The position numbers and the translations under genes are program-made. The notes beneath the pieces are model-generated. The model was not told the DNA's origin. It did not search any database and saw nothing but the letters and a program-made list of their open reading frames with translations. A stretch of 34,471 nucleotides of DNA from a virus, in the IMG/VR virus record IMGVR_UViG_3300044814_000051, positions 1 to 34,471 of that record; one strand, written 5' to 3'. The first letter of the stretch is position 1, and each line of letters starts with the position of its first letter. Below, in pieces: positions 1-6,872 of the stretch.

Positions 1-170
1 AGCTCCTCCGTGCACTCGCAGTTGTAGTGGTAAGGCGGCCCGGTGCTGCCATCCGGGTAAGCGTCCTCCAGCGGGACCGTCACCCCGTTTTTCACCAGGC
101 AGTCATCGCACGGGCTGCCGTCTGAAACCGAGGTCTTCTCGTACGCCTGTCCCGGACCCGGGGGATGCAT
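1..170 (-). CDS. Small Cys-rich head-module protein, cut by window edge
   Basis: The reading frame runs leftward off base 1. The ATG at 170 is chosen because GGAG lies 9 nt upstream; the frame is also open further upstream but has no better start. It shows a CxxC (residues 21-24) and a PPYHYNCEC motif (residues 45-53). The pattern resembles the PPxHPNCRC tail seen at the end of Mu F/SPP1 gp7-type minor head proteins, but without their main domain, so the similarity is only suggestive. It lies between scaffold and, if the window is circular, the capsid gene. If base 1 is joined to base 34471, the frame continues for 8 codons and stops at TAG (34447-34449), giving a 64-residue protein. Function unknown; a zinc-stabilised head accessory protein is a guess. 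Confidence 0.55.
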   Translation of the reverse strand, partial: MHPPGPGQAYEKTSVSDGSPCDDCLVKNGVTVPLEDAYPDGSTGPPYHYNCECTEE

Positions 171-247
171 CGCCGCGTACTCCAGCAGCGCGTTCACCTT
201 CCGGCGGGTAGCATCGGTGCGCGCGTTCCTCTGGGCGGGACTCTGAG

Positions 248-817
248 TCAGCTCTTGCCCCCGGTGATCTGCTCGGCCAGGATCTGCGCGCTGGTCTTCG
301 GCTTAGCGGGCGGCGCGGTACGGTTGCCGATGTTGATCGCGCCCGGGGCCGGCGGTGCGCCATTCGCCTTCACCTCACCGAACAGGCCCGGGTACTCCGT
401 CTTCAGCAAGTTCACCTGCGTGTCCAGCCCGGTCACCTCGCCGTCGTCCCCGACCGTCACCGCGTCCAGGTCCAGCAGCGGCACCAGGCGCACCGCAGGT
501 CCCTTCAGCCCCGCACTGGCAAGCGCCGCGCGGGCGGCCATCTTCTTCAGCTTCGCATCGGCGTCAGACTGCACCAGGCTGACTTTTTCCTGCCACGCCT
601 TGTCCGAGTCGGTCATCGACTTGGCCTCAAGCTCTGACAGCCGGGCCGCCGCGTCACGGTGCAGCTTGTGCTCTGCGGCCAGGGCCTTCTGCAGGGCTGC
701 CCGGTCGGCAGCGGTAAACGTGCCGTTCTCCGGCGGCTCCGTCGCCGGGTCAGTGGCCGGAGGGCTAGTTTCTGGTGCCGGAGGATCACCCTGCGGCGGC
801 TGCGGAGGCGTCGTCAC
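248..817 (-). CDS. Capsid scaffolding protein (putative)
   Basis: 189 residues from a GTG start (AGG just upstream). The N-terminal 35 residues are Pro/Thr-rich and disordered. Residues about 36-95 are charged and helical (repeated A-L-E/K spacing) and probably form a coiled coil. The C-terminal half is Gly/Pro/Ala-rich and ends in a short helix. This build, with its position after portal and before the capsid gene, fits the phage scaffolding family (SPP1 gp11/GP20-like), which guides assembly of HK97-fold shells and is lost before maturation. No protease motif is seen here or nearby. The call rests on composition and gene order rather than on a unique motif. Confidence 0.7.
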   Translation of the reverse strand: MTTPPQPPQGDPPAPETSPPATDPATEPPENGTFTAADRAALQKALAAEHKLHRDAAARLSELEAKSMTDSDKAWQEKVSLVQSDADAKLKKMAARAALASAGLKGPAVRLVPLLDLDAVTVGDDGEVTGLDTQVNLLKTEYPGLFGEVKANGAPPAPGAINIGNRTAPPAKPKTSAQILAEQITGGKS

Positions 818-838
818 GATGCCTGCCTTTCACTATTG

Positions 839-1048
839 TCAGTCGTCTTCCGTGTATTTAATGCCATAGCGCTTTCCCGCTGCCTTAATCCGGCCTTTAA
901 TAGCCCGCAACTGGGCAGCGGTATAGAACTTAGCATTTTTCGGCATGTTTATGTACGACCACGCTGCCCGGACATGCAATTCGCTGTCCAGCTTGTATCT
1001 TGGCTGGTTGTCGGACTGGTACCCGGGATCAGCGTGGACATTTGTCAC
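839..1048 (-). CDS. Small conserved phage protein, DUF6582-like helical
   Basis: 69 residues, GTG start overlapping the TGA of the upstream gene (GTGA), so probably translationally coupled. The segment from about residue 25 (HVRAAWSYINMPKNAKFYTA) to AAGKRYGIKY resembles the short helical motif in actinophage head-region proteins in which xAAxSYI...A..Y...QLxAIKxRIxxAAKxxGI recurs (DUF6582-type; recalled, not searched). The role is unknown. The position between portal and scaffold suggests a head-assembly accessory. Confidence 0.6.
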   Translation of the reverse strand: MTNVHADPGYQSDNQPRYKLDSELHVRAAWSYINMPKNAKFYTAAQLRAIKGRIKAAGKRYGIKYTEDD

Positions 1049-1227
1049 TGGGCCAGTTTCACCACTACAGTGGCAGCTTCCAGCTCAGCGACCCTGGCCT
1101 TCAGCATCTCGATCTCGGCCATGGCCCGCTTGTACTTGACGACCAGCTCAGCGTGAACCAGGTCGTCGGCGTCACGCTGCGCGGCCGGGGCGAAGGGAAC
1201 CTCGCCGGGGGGGCGTCTCTCTTCCAT
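1045..1227 (-). CDS. Small coiled-coil protein
   Basis: 60 residues. The ATG at 1227 has GGAAGG 6 nt upstream and lies just after the portal stop. The C-terminal half (YKRAMAEIEMLKARVAELEA) has a clear heptad pattern and should form a short coiled coil; the N-terminus is Pro/Arg/Glu-rich. No family is recognised. It overlaps the following gene by GTGA. It is likely co-translated with the portal and scaffold genes and may be a minor head or assembly factor; function unknown. Confidence 0.55.
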   Translation of the reverse strand: MEERRPPGEVPFAPAAQRDADDLVHAELVVKYKRAMAEIEMLKARVAELEAATVVVKLAQ

Positions 1228-1228
1228 G

Positions 1229-2920
1229 TCAGGCCTTCCCCGTCTTCAGTGCCGCCCCCTGGCCAGCGGCCCCTGGGACTGCCTGCTCAGCAGCCGGGGT
1301 ATTCGGCTTCGGCTCACTGCCGCCCTGGGTGGCCAGCCTGCCCTCTTCGGCCACCGCCGGGGACTCCTCACCCTCAGCGGTCAGCGCGGCGGCCTCGCTG
1401 CGGGCACTGAACGGCCACGGCTGCGGAGGCGTCGCCTTGAAGTCGGCCGGCTGCAGGTCCCAGGTGTCAATCTCGTCCTGGGTGTACCCGGTGTCCCGGT
1501 ACACCTGGGCCAGCGGCACCCCGGCGCGGATCTTCCAGATGAACGCGGGCACGTTGCCGTAGGCGTCCTGGTCATCGGTCGGGTTGAGCGGCTTCCACGT
1601 CACCCGGACCTTACCGGAGACGGTCAGGCCGCCCTGCCGCAGCGCGAACGTCAGCGTGTCCCGCCACGCGGCGGCGAAGACGAGACGCCGCACGCCGATC
1701 TTCTGCTTCAGCGGGATGTCACTGGCCCGCAAGCTGTCCCCGGACGGGTGCTGGCCGGTGGGATCGGTGAAAAACCGCATAGGGGTCTGGGTGGCCGCCG
1801 CCATCGCGGTGATGCACTGCCCCCAGACCGACAGGAAGTTAGCCGACTGCGCCGGGGTGAACTGACCCACCTCCCTGGCCCGCAGCGCCCACAGCTCGCC
1901 CGGTCCCTGGCGCAGCCCGGAGGTGCGCCCGGCGTCATCGGTGATGAACGAGTCCGGCTGCTCCTGGTCGAAGTCACTGAACTCCCCGGTGCCGCCCGCC
2001 TCCGCCATCTCCACCAGCGCGTACCGCTGCGGGAAGCCAAGGAAGTCGAGCGCCGCGAACAGGGTATTGGCCGTCTTCACCAGGCCGTCCTGCGGCCCGT
2101 AGGCATCGGCGTGCTCCGGGGTGCCGTACGGGACCGAGTCCCCGGCGCGGAAGTGGAACACCGGCACCGCCCCGTACGGGTTGACCATCGGCCAGCCCCC
2201 GTCCGGCTCCGGCCACTCCTGCCACAGCTTGCCCTGGTTGTAGCTGACGAACTTGTACACGTACCCGGGGAAGTAGAGGTCCGTGCGAACCGTCTTCGGG
2301 TCGGTCAGCCAGCTTTTCACCGCGTGCGTCTTCGTCCGGGAATCCTCCGGGTCGTAGAACAGCCTCGTCGTCAAAGGGTTATTCGGGGAAATCTGCACAC
2401 TGCCGTCCGCCTTCGGCCACGCGATGAGGTAATTGTCCCCGTACTTCAGCGTGTCAATAGTGAAGACGTGCTCCTCCAGGTCCAGCCCGTTAGCGTCCCA
2501 CAATTCCGCGATGGCATTAGTGGCCACCTCGTCGCCCGGCACGGAAATAGAGGAAACCGCCATCCGGTTGGCCACCGCCTTCACCGGGATAGCCGCGTAG
2601 TTCAGCGCGTAGGTGTCCTCGCTCAGGCCCAGCAGCCGCCGCAGGTTCGGGTCAGCGAACACCTCCGGGCTGATGCCCTTGAAGTACTTGTCCGCCCGCG
2701 TGTAGCCGTCCCGCGCCGCCAGCAGCTCCAGGTACGCCTTCTTCAGCACCGGCAGGATCGTCGCCAGGTCGTACGACTGGCCAGTCTGGCTGTCCTCCCC
2801 GGGCGGGGCCTGCATCACCTGCGCCACAGCGTCGGCTACCGGTGCCCCGGTCATCATCGCCGTGGCGTCCGCCTGCTGCGGGGCGAGGGAGGTGCTCACC
2901 ATCCCGAACGGAGTGGTCAC
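1229..2920 (-). CDS. Portal protein (SPP1 gp6-like)
   Basis: 563 residues. Portals form the dodecameric ring at one capsid vertex through which DNA enters and leaves, and which docks the terminase and the connector. The sequence has the typical order: helical N-terminus (LPVLKKAYLELLAARDGY), YFKG, LGLSEDTYALNYAAIPVKAVANRM, a wing domain with YGDNYLIAWP and a Y/F-rich beta region (YKFVSYNQGKLWQEW), then VPVFHF and the stem/crown helices (GLVKTANTLFAALDFLGFPQRYAL...GECITAMAAATQTP-like). The final 60 residues are Ala/Gly/Glu-rich linker. The GTG start overlaps the TGA of the two-TM gene (GTGA). Placement after large terminase supports the call. Confidence 0.92.
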   Translation of the reverse strand: MTTPFGMVSTSLAPQQADATAMMTGAPVADAVAQVMQAPPGEDSQTGQSYDLATILPVLKKAYLELLAARDGYTRADKYFKGISPEVFADPNLRRLLGLSEDTYALNYAAIPVKAVANRMAVSSISVPGDEVATNAIAELWDANGLDLEEHVFTIDTLKYGDNYLIAWPKADGSVQISPNNPLTTRLFYDPEDSRTKTHAVKSWLTDPKTVRTDLYFPGYVYKFVSYNQGKLWQEWPEPDGGWPMVNPYGAVPVFHFRAGDSVPYGTPEHADAYGPQDGLVKTANTLFAALDFLGFPQRYALVEMAEAGGTGEFSDFDQEQPDSFITDDAGRTSGLRQGPGELWALRAREVGQFTPAQSANFLSVWGQCITAMAAATQTPMRFFTDPTGQHPSGDSLRASDIPLKQKIGVRRLVFAAAWRDTLTFALRQGGLTVSGKVRVTWKPLNPTDDQDAYGNVPAFIWKIRAGVPLAQVYRDTGYTQDEIDTWDLQPADFKATPPQPWPFSARSEAAALTAEGEESPAVAEEGRLATQGGSEPKPNTPAAEQAVPGAAGQGAALKTGKA

Positions 2921-3108
2921 AGCCGGTCATTCCACTGCGACCAGCCGCCGCCCAGCAGGAACGACAAGACCATAGCTGCCAGCCCGCCGCCCAGGAACCA
3001 GGTTTCCCCGCTCCTCCAGACAGCGCCCTCTACCAGGGCCAGCAGGACGAAGAACACGAACGCCGCCAGCATAAACACTGTCGCCCAGAAAGAACGGTCA
3101 AGGTTCAC
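2917..3108 (-). CDS. Small two-TM membrane protein (possible holin)
   Basis: 63 residues from a GTG that overlaps the last codons of the large terminase gene; its stop overlaps the portal start. Two hydrophobic segments are evident, about residues 7-26 (FWATVFMLAAFVFFVLLALV) and 37-54 (TWFLGGGLAAMVLSFLLG), separated by a short Glu/Arg-containing loop, with a basic-acidic C-terminal end. Small two-TM proteins in phages are often holins. The location between terminase and portal is not a usual lysis position, and no endolysin gene is adjacent. Holin is therefore only a candidate role, raised because no other membrane protein was seen in the window. Confidence 0.6.
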   Translation of the reverse strand: MNLDRSFWATVFMLAAFVFFVLLALVEGAVWRSGETWFLGGGLAAMVLSFLLGGGWSQWNDRL

Positions 3109-5521
3109 AGCCTGCCCCTATCGGTAATCCAGCGTAATTAACCCGCTTCGCCACCAGCGGCGCGCTCAACCGCCGCTGCACGGCGATCCTCCTCCTGACC
3201 TCGATCAGGGCGGAAGTCAGCGCGTCAACGTCGTCGTCGTGCACGACGTTCGGGAACGCGCACAGCTGCCTTTCCAGCTCCGGGAACGTCCCGTCGAACA
3301 GCACCCGCCCCCCGGCGAACTCAGCCGCCGCCCGCTCGGCACGCATCTCCTTGGACTCCTTCTGGTGCACCGTGGCCACCGGCACGTCCAGCCCCTTGAA
3401 CACCCCGCCATCATCCGTCCACAGGTCCCCGCCCTGGTTGACCTCCACCAGCACGCCGGTGATATCCGGGAACTCCTGCAGCAGCGCCTTCACCCGGCTT
3501 TTCAGCCCCTTAGAGCCCGTCCGCACCTTCGAGGAGTGCCGCACGGTGAACTTGTCCTGCACCCGCGAGTAGGACACCACCGCCAGCCCGGTCCAGTCAC
3601 TCGTCGACTTCTTAGAGACCGCCGGGTCCACCGAGAGCAGGGTAAGGCTCCACGGCAGCGCGGTCCCGTACAGGAACGTCGCGGCATCGAAGAAGATCCC
3701 GTTCTCGTCCACCGGCTGGTTCTCGAAGTTCTTCGCATAGGACCGGGGGTTCCTCCTGCGCTCCGCCTCCAGCCACTGAGCGGGCCACTTGGCGGGCCAG
3801 CAGCTCCTTACCTCCCCGGACTCCGGGTCGACGACCAGCGCCGGGAAGTACCGGGGCCGCCAGCCGTCCGTCTCGATCCAGCTCGCGTGCTCCTGCCCGT
3901 CGCTGTCCCCGCCGGAGGTGCAGTACCGGGTCAGGTCGTCCAGGATCGAGCCGCTCATGGTGGTCGTCCCCGAGAGCAGCACCGTGGCGTTCAGCCGCAG
4001 CGGCAGGATGGTGTCCTGCACCGTCCGCAGCCTTTTGGCGGCCTGGGCCACCGAGTACTGGCTCTCGCCCTTCTCGATGTCGTCGAGAATGATCAGGTCC
4101 GGCCGCCGGTCGCCCTCCTTCATCCCCAGGATCGCGGTGTCGATCCCGCGCGCCACCATGGCGAACCCCGACTTCGCCCGGTACTCCTTCGCGCTGTTCC
4201 CGGTGAACGCCAGGGTGCTGGCCCGCCGCTGCGGGGTGCACAGGCTCGGGAAGTCCTCGCGCAGCAGCGCGTTCCCTTCCGTCTCGTTCCGGAACGCGTC
4301 CAGGTGCTGCGTCGCCTGCGTCCCCGAGTCAGCGAACGCGGCGATAAACATCCGGTGCCGGTAGGCTGCCGCCCACAACGGCAGGATCTTGAACAGCCAG
4401 GTGCTCTTACCCGAATCGCGGGGAGCCACGTACGCCAGCCGCCACGTCCTACTACCGACTGTAGTAATTTTTCCGGAAATATCCGTCGATTGCGCAGTGT
4501 CCGGTTCGTGCCCCCCGCCTGCACCCCCCCACCCTTGGGCCTCAGGGTCCTGGGCTGGCCCGTGAGTCCCTGGACCGCCGCCGGGTGCGCGCTCAGCGTC
4601 AGCGGGCGGTGCGGGGGGCTCAGCGTGGCGGTGTGCCCCTGTCCCGGTGGCCCCGTGCGCTGAGCTGGCGACTGAGCCAGCGCTGCCAGCCAGCGACGGG
4701 GCGGCGGGCGCGGTCGGCAGCGGCGCGGTGCCAGCGCTAGCGTGCTGGTCACTGGTTACCACCCCTGGAACTAGGCCGGCCTTATCACTTACGCACGGAT
4801 TCTCCTGAACATCCCGAAGATTCTCTTGACAATCGTCAACCGATGAGGTATTCTTTGAGTACAAGGAAGAACGAGAACCAGGGAGAACATCATGGAAAGC
4901 TGCAAGTGCAACGCCAACTGGCTCACCTCCAAGAACATCCAGCACGACGCCTTCGCGATCACCAGGGCCCTCGGCGATGCCACGTTCTTCTACGGCGACT
5001 GGATTCCCGGAACCTTCATGGACAGTGACGGGAACTGGACCAGCGGCGGACGCTGGACCGGCTTCGAGGGCTACGGGGAAGTTGTCCGCCATCACCCCCG
5101 CTGCATCGCTGAGATGCGAAGCTGGCGTCGCAGCGGCTGGTGATCCCTCGCGGTCTGCGCCTCTCGCCGAACTGGCGGGGGGCGTTTCTGCGTCGCCGAG
5201 ATGCCTCCATGCCGGGCACCCGTCATCCTCCCCCGGATGCGGAAGAACCCTTCCCCGGATCTGCCCTAGTCCCCAGGACCTGGCATCCCGGCAGGCCTGG
5301 AGGTGCAGGTCAGCGAAGGTAATCTCGCCGGCTGTCTCCTCGCTTGCCAGCGCACCGGGCAGGTAGATCAGCGCGAACATCAGCGGGTCCCAGCGTGCCA
5401 GCTCCCTGCGCCCCTCGGCATACTCAAGCAGCCGGTCGTCTGGTATCGCAGCTGCCAGGTAGGCCTGAAGGCTGAAGGTCCCGGCATGGAGGGGAACTCC
5501 GTGCTCGTCGCACAGGTACAT
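3098..5521 (-). CDS. Terminase large subunit with a ~270-codon internal expansion
   Basis: 807-residue open frame; the ATG at 5521 has GGGAG about 10 nt upstream. Residues 1-83 look like the usual N-terminus of actinophage terminases (WDPLMFALIYLP, ITFADLHLQACRDA). The ATPase core follows at about residue 358: Walker A APRDSGKS (G371-K372), Walker B LIILDDIE near residue 480, then SGTTT motif III. The nuclease part carries LLSVDP (about 630), VEVNQGG (about 696) and HDDDVDAL (about 762), the acidic residues expected of the RNase H-fold nuclease. This enzyme drives DNA packaging and cuts concatemers. In related proteins as I know them, the N-terminal piece and AYVAPR are separated by only about 20 residues. 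Here about 270 Ala/Pro/Gly-rich residues intervene (5272-4455), and an opposite-strand gene lies there. Whether one long protein is made is unproved. Confidence 0.88.
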   Translation of the reverse strand: MYLCDEHGVPLHAGTFSLQAYLAAAIPDDRLLEYAEGRRELARWDPLMFALIYLPGALASEETAGEITFADLHLQACRDARSWGLGQIRGRVLPHPGEDDGCPAWRHLGDAETPPASSARGADREGSPAAATPASHLSDAAGVMADNFPVALEAGPASAAGPVPVTVHEGSGNPVAVEERGIAEGPGDREGVVLDVLGGEPVGVALAAFHDVLPGSRSSLYSKNTSSVDDCQENLRDVQENPCVSDKAGLVPGVVTSDQHASAGTAPLPTAPAAPSLAGSAGSVASSAHGATGTGAHRHAEPPAPPADAERAPGGGPGTHGPAQDPEAQGWGGAGGGHEPDTAQSTDISGKITTVGSRTWRLAYVAPRDSGKSTWLFKILPLWAAAYRHRMFIAAFADSGTQATQHLDAFRNETEGNALLREDFPSLCTPQRRASTLAFTGNSAKEYRAKSGFAMVARGIDTAILGMKEGDRRPDLIILDDIEKGESQYSVAQAAKRLRTVQDTILPLRLNATVLLSGTTTMSGSILDDLTRYCTSGGDSDGQEHASWIETDGWRPRYFPALVVDPESGEVRSCWPAKWPAQWLEAERRRNPRSYAKNFENQPVDENGIFFDAATFLYGTALPWSLTLLSVDPAVSKKSTSDWTGLAVVSYSRVQDKFTVRHSSKVRTGSKGLKSRVKALLQEFPDITGVLVEVNQGGDLWTDDGGVFKGLDVPVATVHQKESKEMRAERAAAEFAGGRVLFDGTFPELERQLCAFPNVVHDDDVDALTSALIEVRRRIAVQRRLSAPLVAKRVNYAGLPIGAGCEP
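4826..4854 (+). promoter_or_regulatory. Sigma70-type promoter for the nested plus-strand gene
   Basis: A perfect -35 TTGACA (4826-4831), 17-nt spacer and -10 TATTCT (4849-4854), pointing at the gene starting at 4892. The -35 lies in a dyad TTGAC-AATC-GTCAA (4826-4839), which recurs at 6092-6105 and is a plausible operator. It is inside the large terminase ORF but oriented against it. Confidence 0.75.
4892..5143 (+). CDS. Small protein nested antisense inside the terminase ORF
   Basis: 83 residues, unrecognised. The ATG has AGGGAG 6 nt upstream, and a good promoter ends 38 nt upstream, so expression is well supported even though it lies antisense within the terminase expansion. The protein has Cys residues at 4 and 6, an aromatic- and Gly-rich centre (FFYGDWIPG, NWTSGGRWTGFEGYG) and a C-terminus HHPRCIAEMRSWRRSGW. 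It looks like a soluble early accessory protein. A regulatory link to the gene at 6050 is suggested by the shared operator-like dyad at both promoters. Function unknown; it could be a moron acquired together with the surrounding insert. Confidence 0.75.
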   Translation: MESCKCNANWLTSKNIQHDAFAITRALGDATFFYGDWIPGTFMDSDGNWTSGGRWTGFEGYGEVVRHHPRCIAEMRSWRRSGW

Positions 5522-5761
5522 ATACGGCTTTCTCCCAGGTATGCAGCAGCCCGGGCACCCCCGGGTCAGGCGGAGTGTAGCACTCCAATATCACTGTCTG
5601 TAGTTTTAGTTTTTACCCGGCCCGTGAGCGATGCGCACTTCGTGTCCGTTTTGTCCATGTTTCGTGTGGTTTGTGTGCGTTACTGCGAGTGAGATCTTGT
5701 GCTACATGTGGTGCGGACCTGACTGCCCGCCTGCGCGTTTCCCTTAGTCTACCCGATGAAG
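5522..5761 (-). other. Leader region of the large terminase gene, no gene seen
   Basis: About 240 bases between a terminator and the terminase start, less GC-rich than the genes around it. I see no convincing ORF or sigma70 promoter on either strand; the best minus-strand -10-like box is TACACT near 5580 with a poor -35. The 11-mer TACCTGGGAGA (minus, 5541-5531) supplies the terminase ribosome-binding site and is repeated exactly at 6081-6071 upstream of the other minus gene. Late promoter, packaging site or both could lie here. Confidence 0.35.
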
Positions 5762-5802
5762 GGAAAAAGGCCTATGCCTCCTGTACGGCCCGGAGAGGCC
5801 TT
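5762..5802 (-). terminator. Rho-independent terminator
   Basis: On the minus strand AAGGCCTCTCC pairs with GGAG-GCAT-AGGCCTT (4-nt bulge), followed by a run of T (positions 5768-5764 read TTTTT on the minus strand). It starts at the stop codon of the 5802-6050 gene and separates that unit from large terminase. Confidence 0.7.
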
Positions 5803-6050
5803 CACACGGCGACCCAGCCCTGATCCCACAACTCCGGGTGGCACAGGGGATTCCGCATTTCATCGCCGCGCTTAGTCCGCCAGACGCTAACCCCGGTACT
5901 CCAGTTTTCCACCCAGAGCATCAGCCGGTCATCGTCTCCGTAGTCAGCGAACTCCGGGTCGACGATCAGCCGGCCAGGCTTGCCTCCGCGTCCCCTGACG
6001 ATGCGGAACGTGGCGCTGTCCGGGTCACCGAACGTGGCCTCTTTACTCAT
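5802..6050 (-). CDS. Hypothetical small protein
   Basis: 82 residues. The ATG at 6050 is preferred over an upstream in-frame start (6098) because GGGAAG sits 7 nt before it and the upstream extension overlaps the promoter. The protein is acidic and aromatic: FRIVRGRGGKPGRLIVDPEF, then DDDRLMLWVENWSTGVSVWRTKRGDE. It looks like a small globular beta protein. No family is recognised. It is a one-gene unit with its own promoter/operator and terminator, which suggests an early or regulated accessory role rather than a virion part. Confidence 0.65.
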   Translation of the reverse strand: MSKEATFGDPDSATFRIVRGRGGKPGRLIVDPEFADYGDDDRLMLWVENWSTGVSVWRTKRGDEMRNPLCHPELWDQGWVAV

Positions 6051-6075
6051 TTCCGTACTTCCCTTCTCTCTCTCC

Positions 6076-6105
6076 CAGGTACCCAAAGAAGTTGACAACT
6101 GTCAA
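6076..6105 (-). promoter_or_regulatory. Promoter with operator-like dyad
   Basis: Minus-strand TTGACA (6105-6100) forms the -35; the -10 is weak (GTACCT/TACCTG after 17-18 nt). The -35 is half of a perfect dyad TTGAC-AACT-GTCAA (6092-6105), the same architecture as at 4826-4839. It drives the gene starting at 6050. Confidence 0.55.
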
Positions 6106-6205
6106 GATTGAAGATCAGTACTCACGGGGCGTAGTCACACCCGTATCAGTCATTTCTCTGGTCCCATTCAGCGGATTCTGTTTCTATCCGGCCCGTGGGG
6201 ACTTC

Positions 6206-6691
6206 TCATTCCTGGTTACTGTCCGTGTAACCTGGCCCGTACTCAGCCAGTTGATGATTCTTTCCCCTGACCGCCGTCAGCATCTTCCGCAGCGGGATAT
6301 CCTCCGGCATCACCCGGTGGGAAACCTCCACGTCAAGCTGTACCGGAGCGTCGATCCCGTTCATCTCCCGCAGTGCCTTGAGGATCTTAAGTGCCGTCTC
6401 AGCCGAGGATGTATCACCGTTAGCGATGCCAGGGACCAGCCTCGCGTACATCCACGCGTACTGGGCACCGATCTGTGCCCTCATCTCGGGAACGTTCTCA
6501 ACCGGGTGTGCTTCCGCGTAGGATCTCCAGCGCCGCTCAACAACAGAAGGTCCTATCCCTACGGCATCGCAGATCTCCCGCTGTGTTTTCCCCTCAATCC
6601 TCAGCGTCCAGACCTGGTGCTCCTGATCCGCTATCTGGGCAGCGTTCCACGTTCTCTCCCTCTTCCGTGGAGCACTCAGGCGGGCAGTCAC
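6206..6691 (-). CDS. Terminase small subunit (HTH type, putative)
   Basis: 161 residues. The GTG at 6691 is uncertain: in-frame codons continue upstream without an ATG, and an AGGGAAAAGG tract lies about 20 nt before. Residues about 25-60 form a helix-turn-helix (VWTLRIEGKTQREICDAVGIGPSVVERRW) like that of actinophage small terminases, which bind the packaging site and recruit the large subunit. The C-terminal half is helical (AETALKILKALREMNGIDAPVQLDVEV), consistent with an oligomerisation part. It precedes large terminase on the same strand but is separated from it by the 6050 gene and a terminator. A transcription regulator is the alternative. Confidence 0.65.
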   Translation of the reverse strand: MTARLSAPRKRERTWNAAQIADQEHQVWTLRIEGKTQREICDAVGIGPSVVERRWRSYAEAHPVENVPEMRAQIGAQYAWMYARLVPGIANGDTSSAETALKILKALREMNGIDAPVQLDVEVSHRVMPEDIPLRKMLTAVRGKNHQLAEYGPGYTDSNQE

Positions 6692-6734
6692 GGCCTTGTC
6701 AATCGGTATTACCCTTTTCCCTGCTGGCCCTGAC

Positions 6735-6796
6735 GGTACGTGTACCGCAACAGCATCCCTGACGGTACTGGGCGATCACCTCGTGGTTACAGTACC
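6735..6796. repeat. Cluster of GGTAC inverted repeats upstream of small terminase
   Basis: GGTAC-GT-GTACC at 6735-6746, and GGTACTG (6764-6770) facing CAGTACC (6790-6796) with a 19-nt loop. CTGACGGTAC precedes two of the copies. The 180 bases between the ATPase stop and the small terminase start hold no ORF I trust, so this may be an operator, a hairpin leader or part of a packaging site. Confidence 0.4.
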
Positions 6797-6872
6797 GGTG
6801 ACTTTTCCCGGATACGGCTGAACCACCCGGGGTTGCCGGGCGGCTCTTATCGCAGATGAAAAGGGCTGTAGT

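Noticed and set aside
1226-3127. Long plus-strand open frame (633 codons) opposite the portal
   Set aside because: Mirror of the portal gene caused by high GC at third positions; Arg/Gly/Pro-rich, with no SD and no domain.
3239-4663. Plus-strand frame of 474 codons opposite terminase
   Set aside because: Shadow of the terminase ATPase and nuclease domains; no promoter or SD, unlike the 4892 gene.
4455-5272. Intein within the terminase
   Set aside because: No Cys/Ser at a plausible N-splice site with intein blocks, no terminal His-Asn, and the segment is low complexity.
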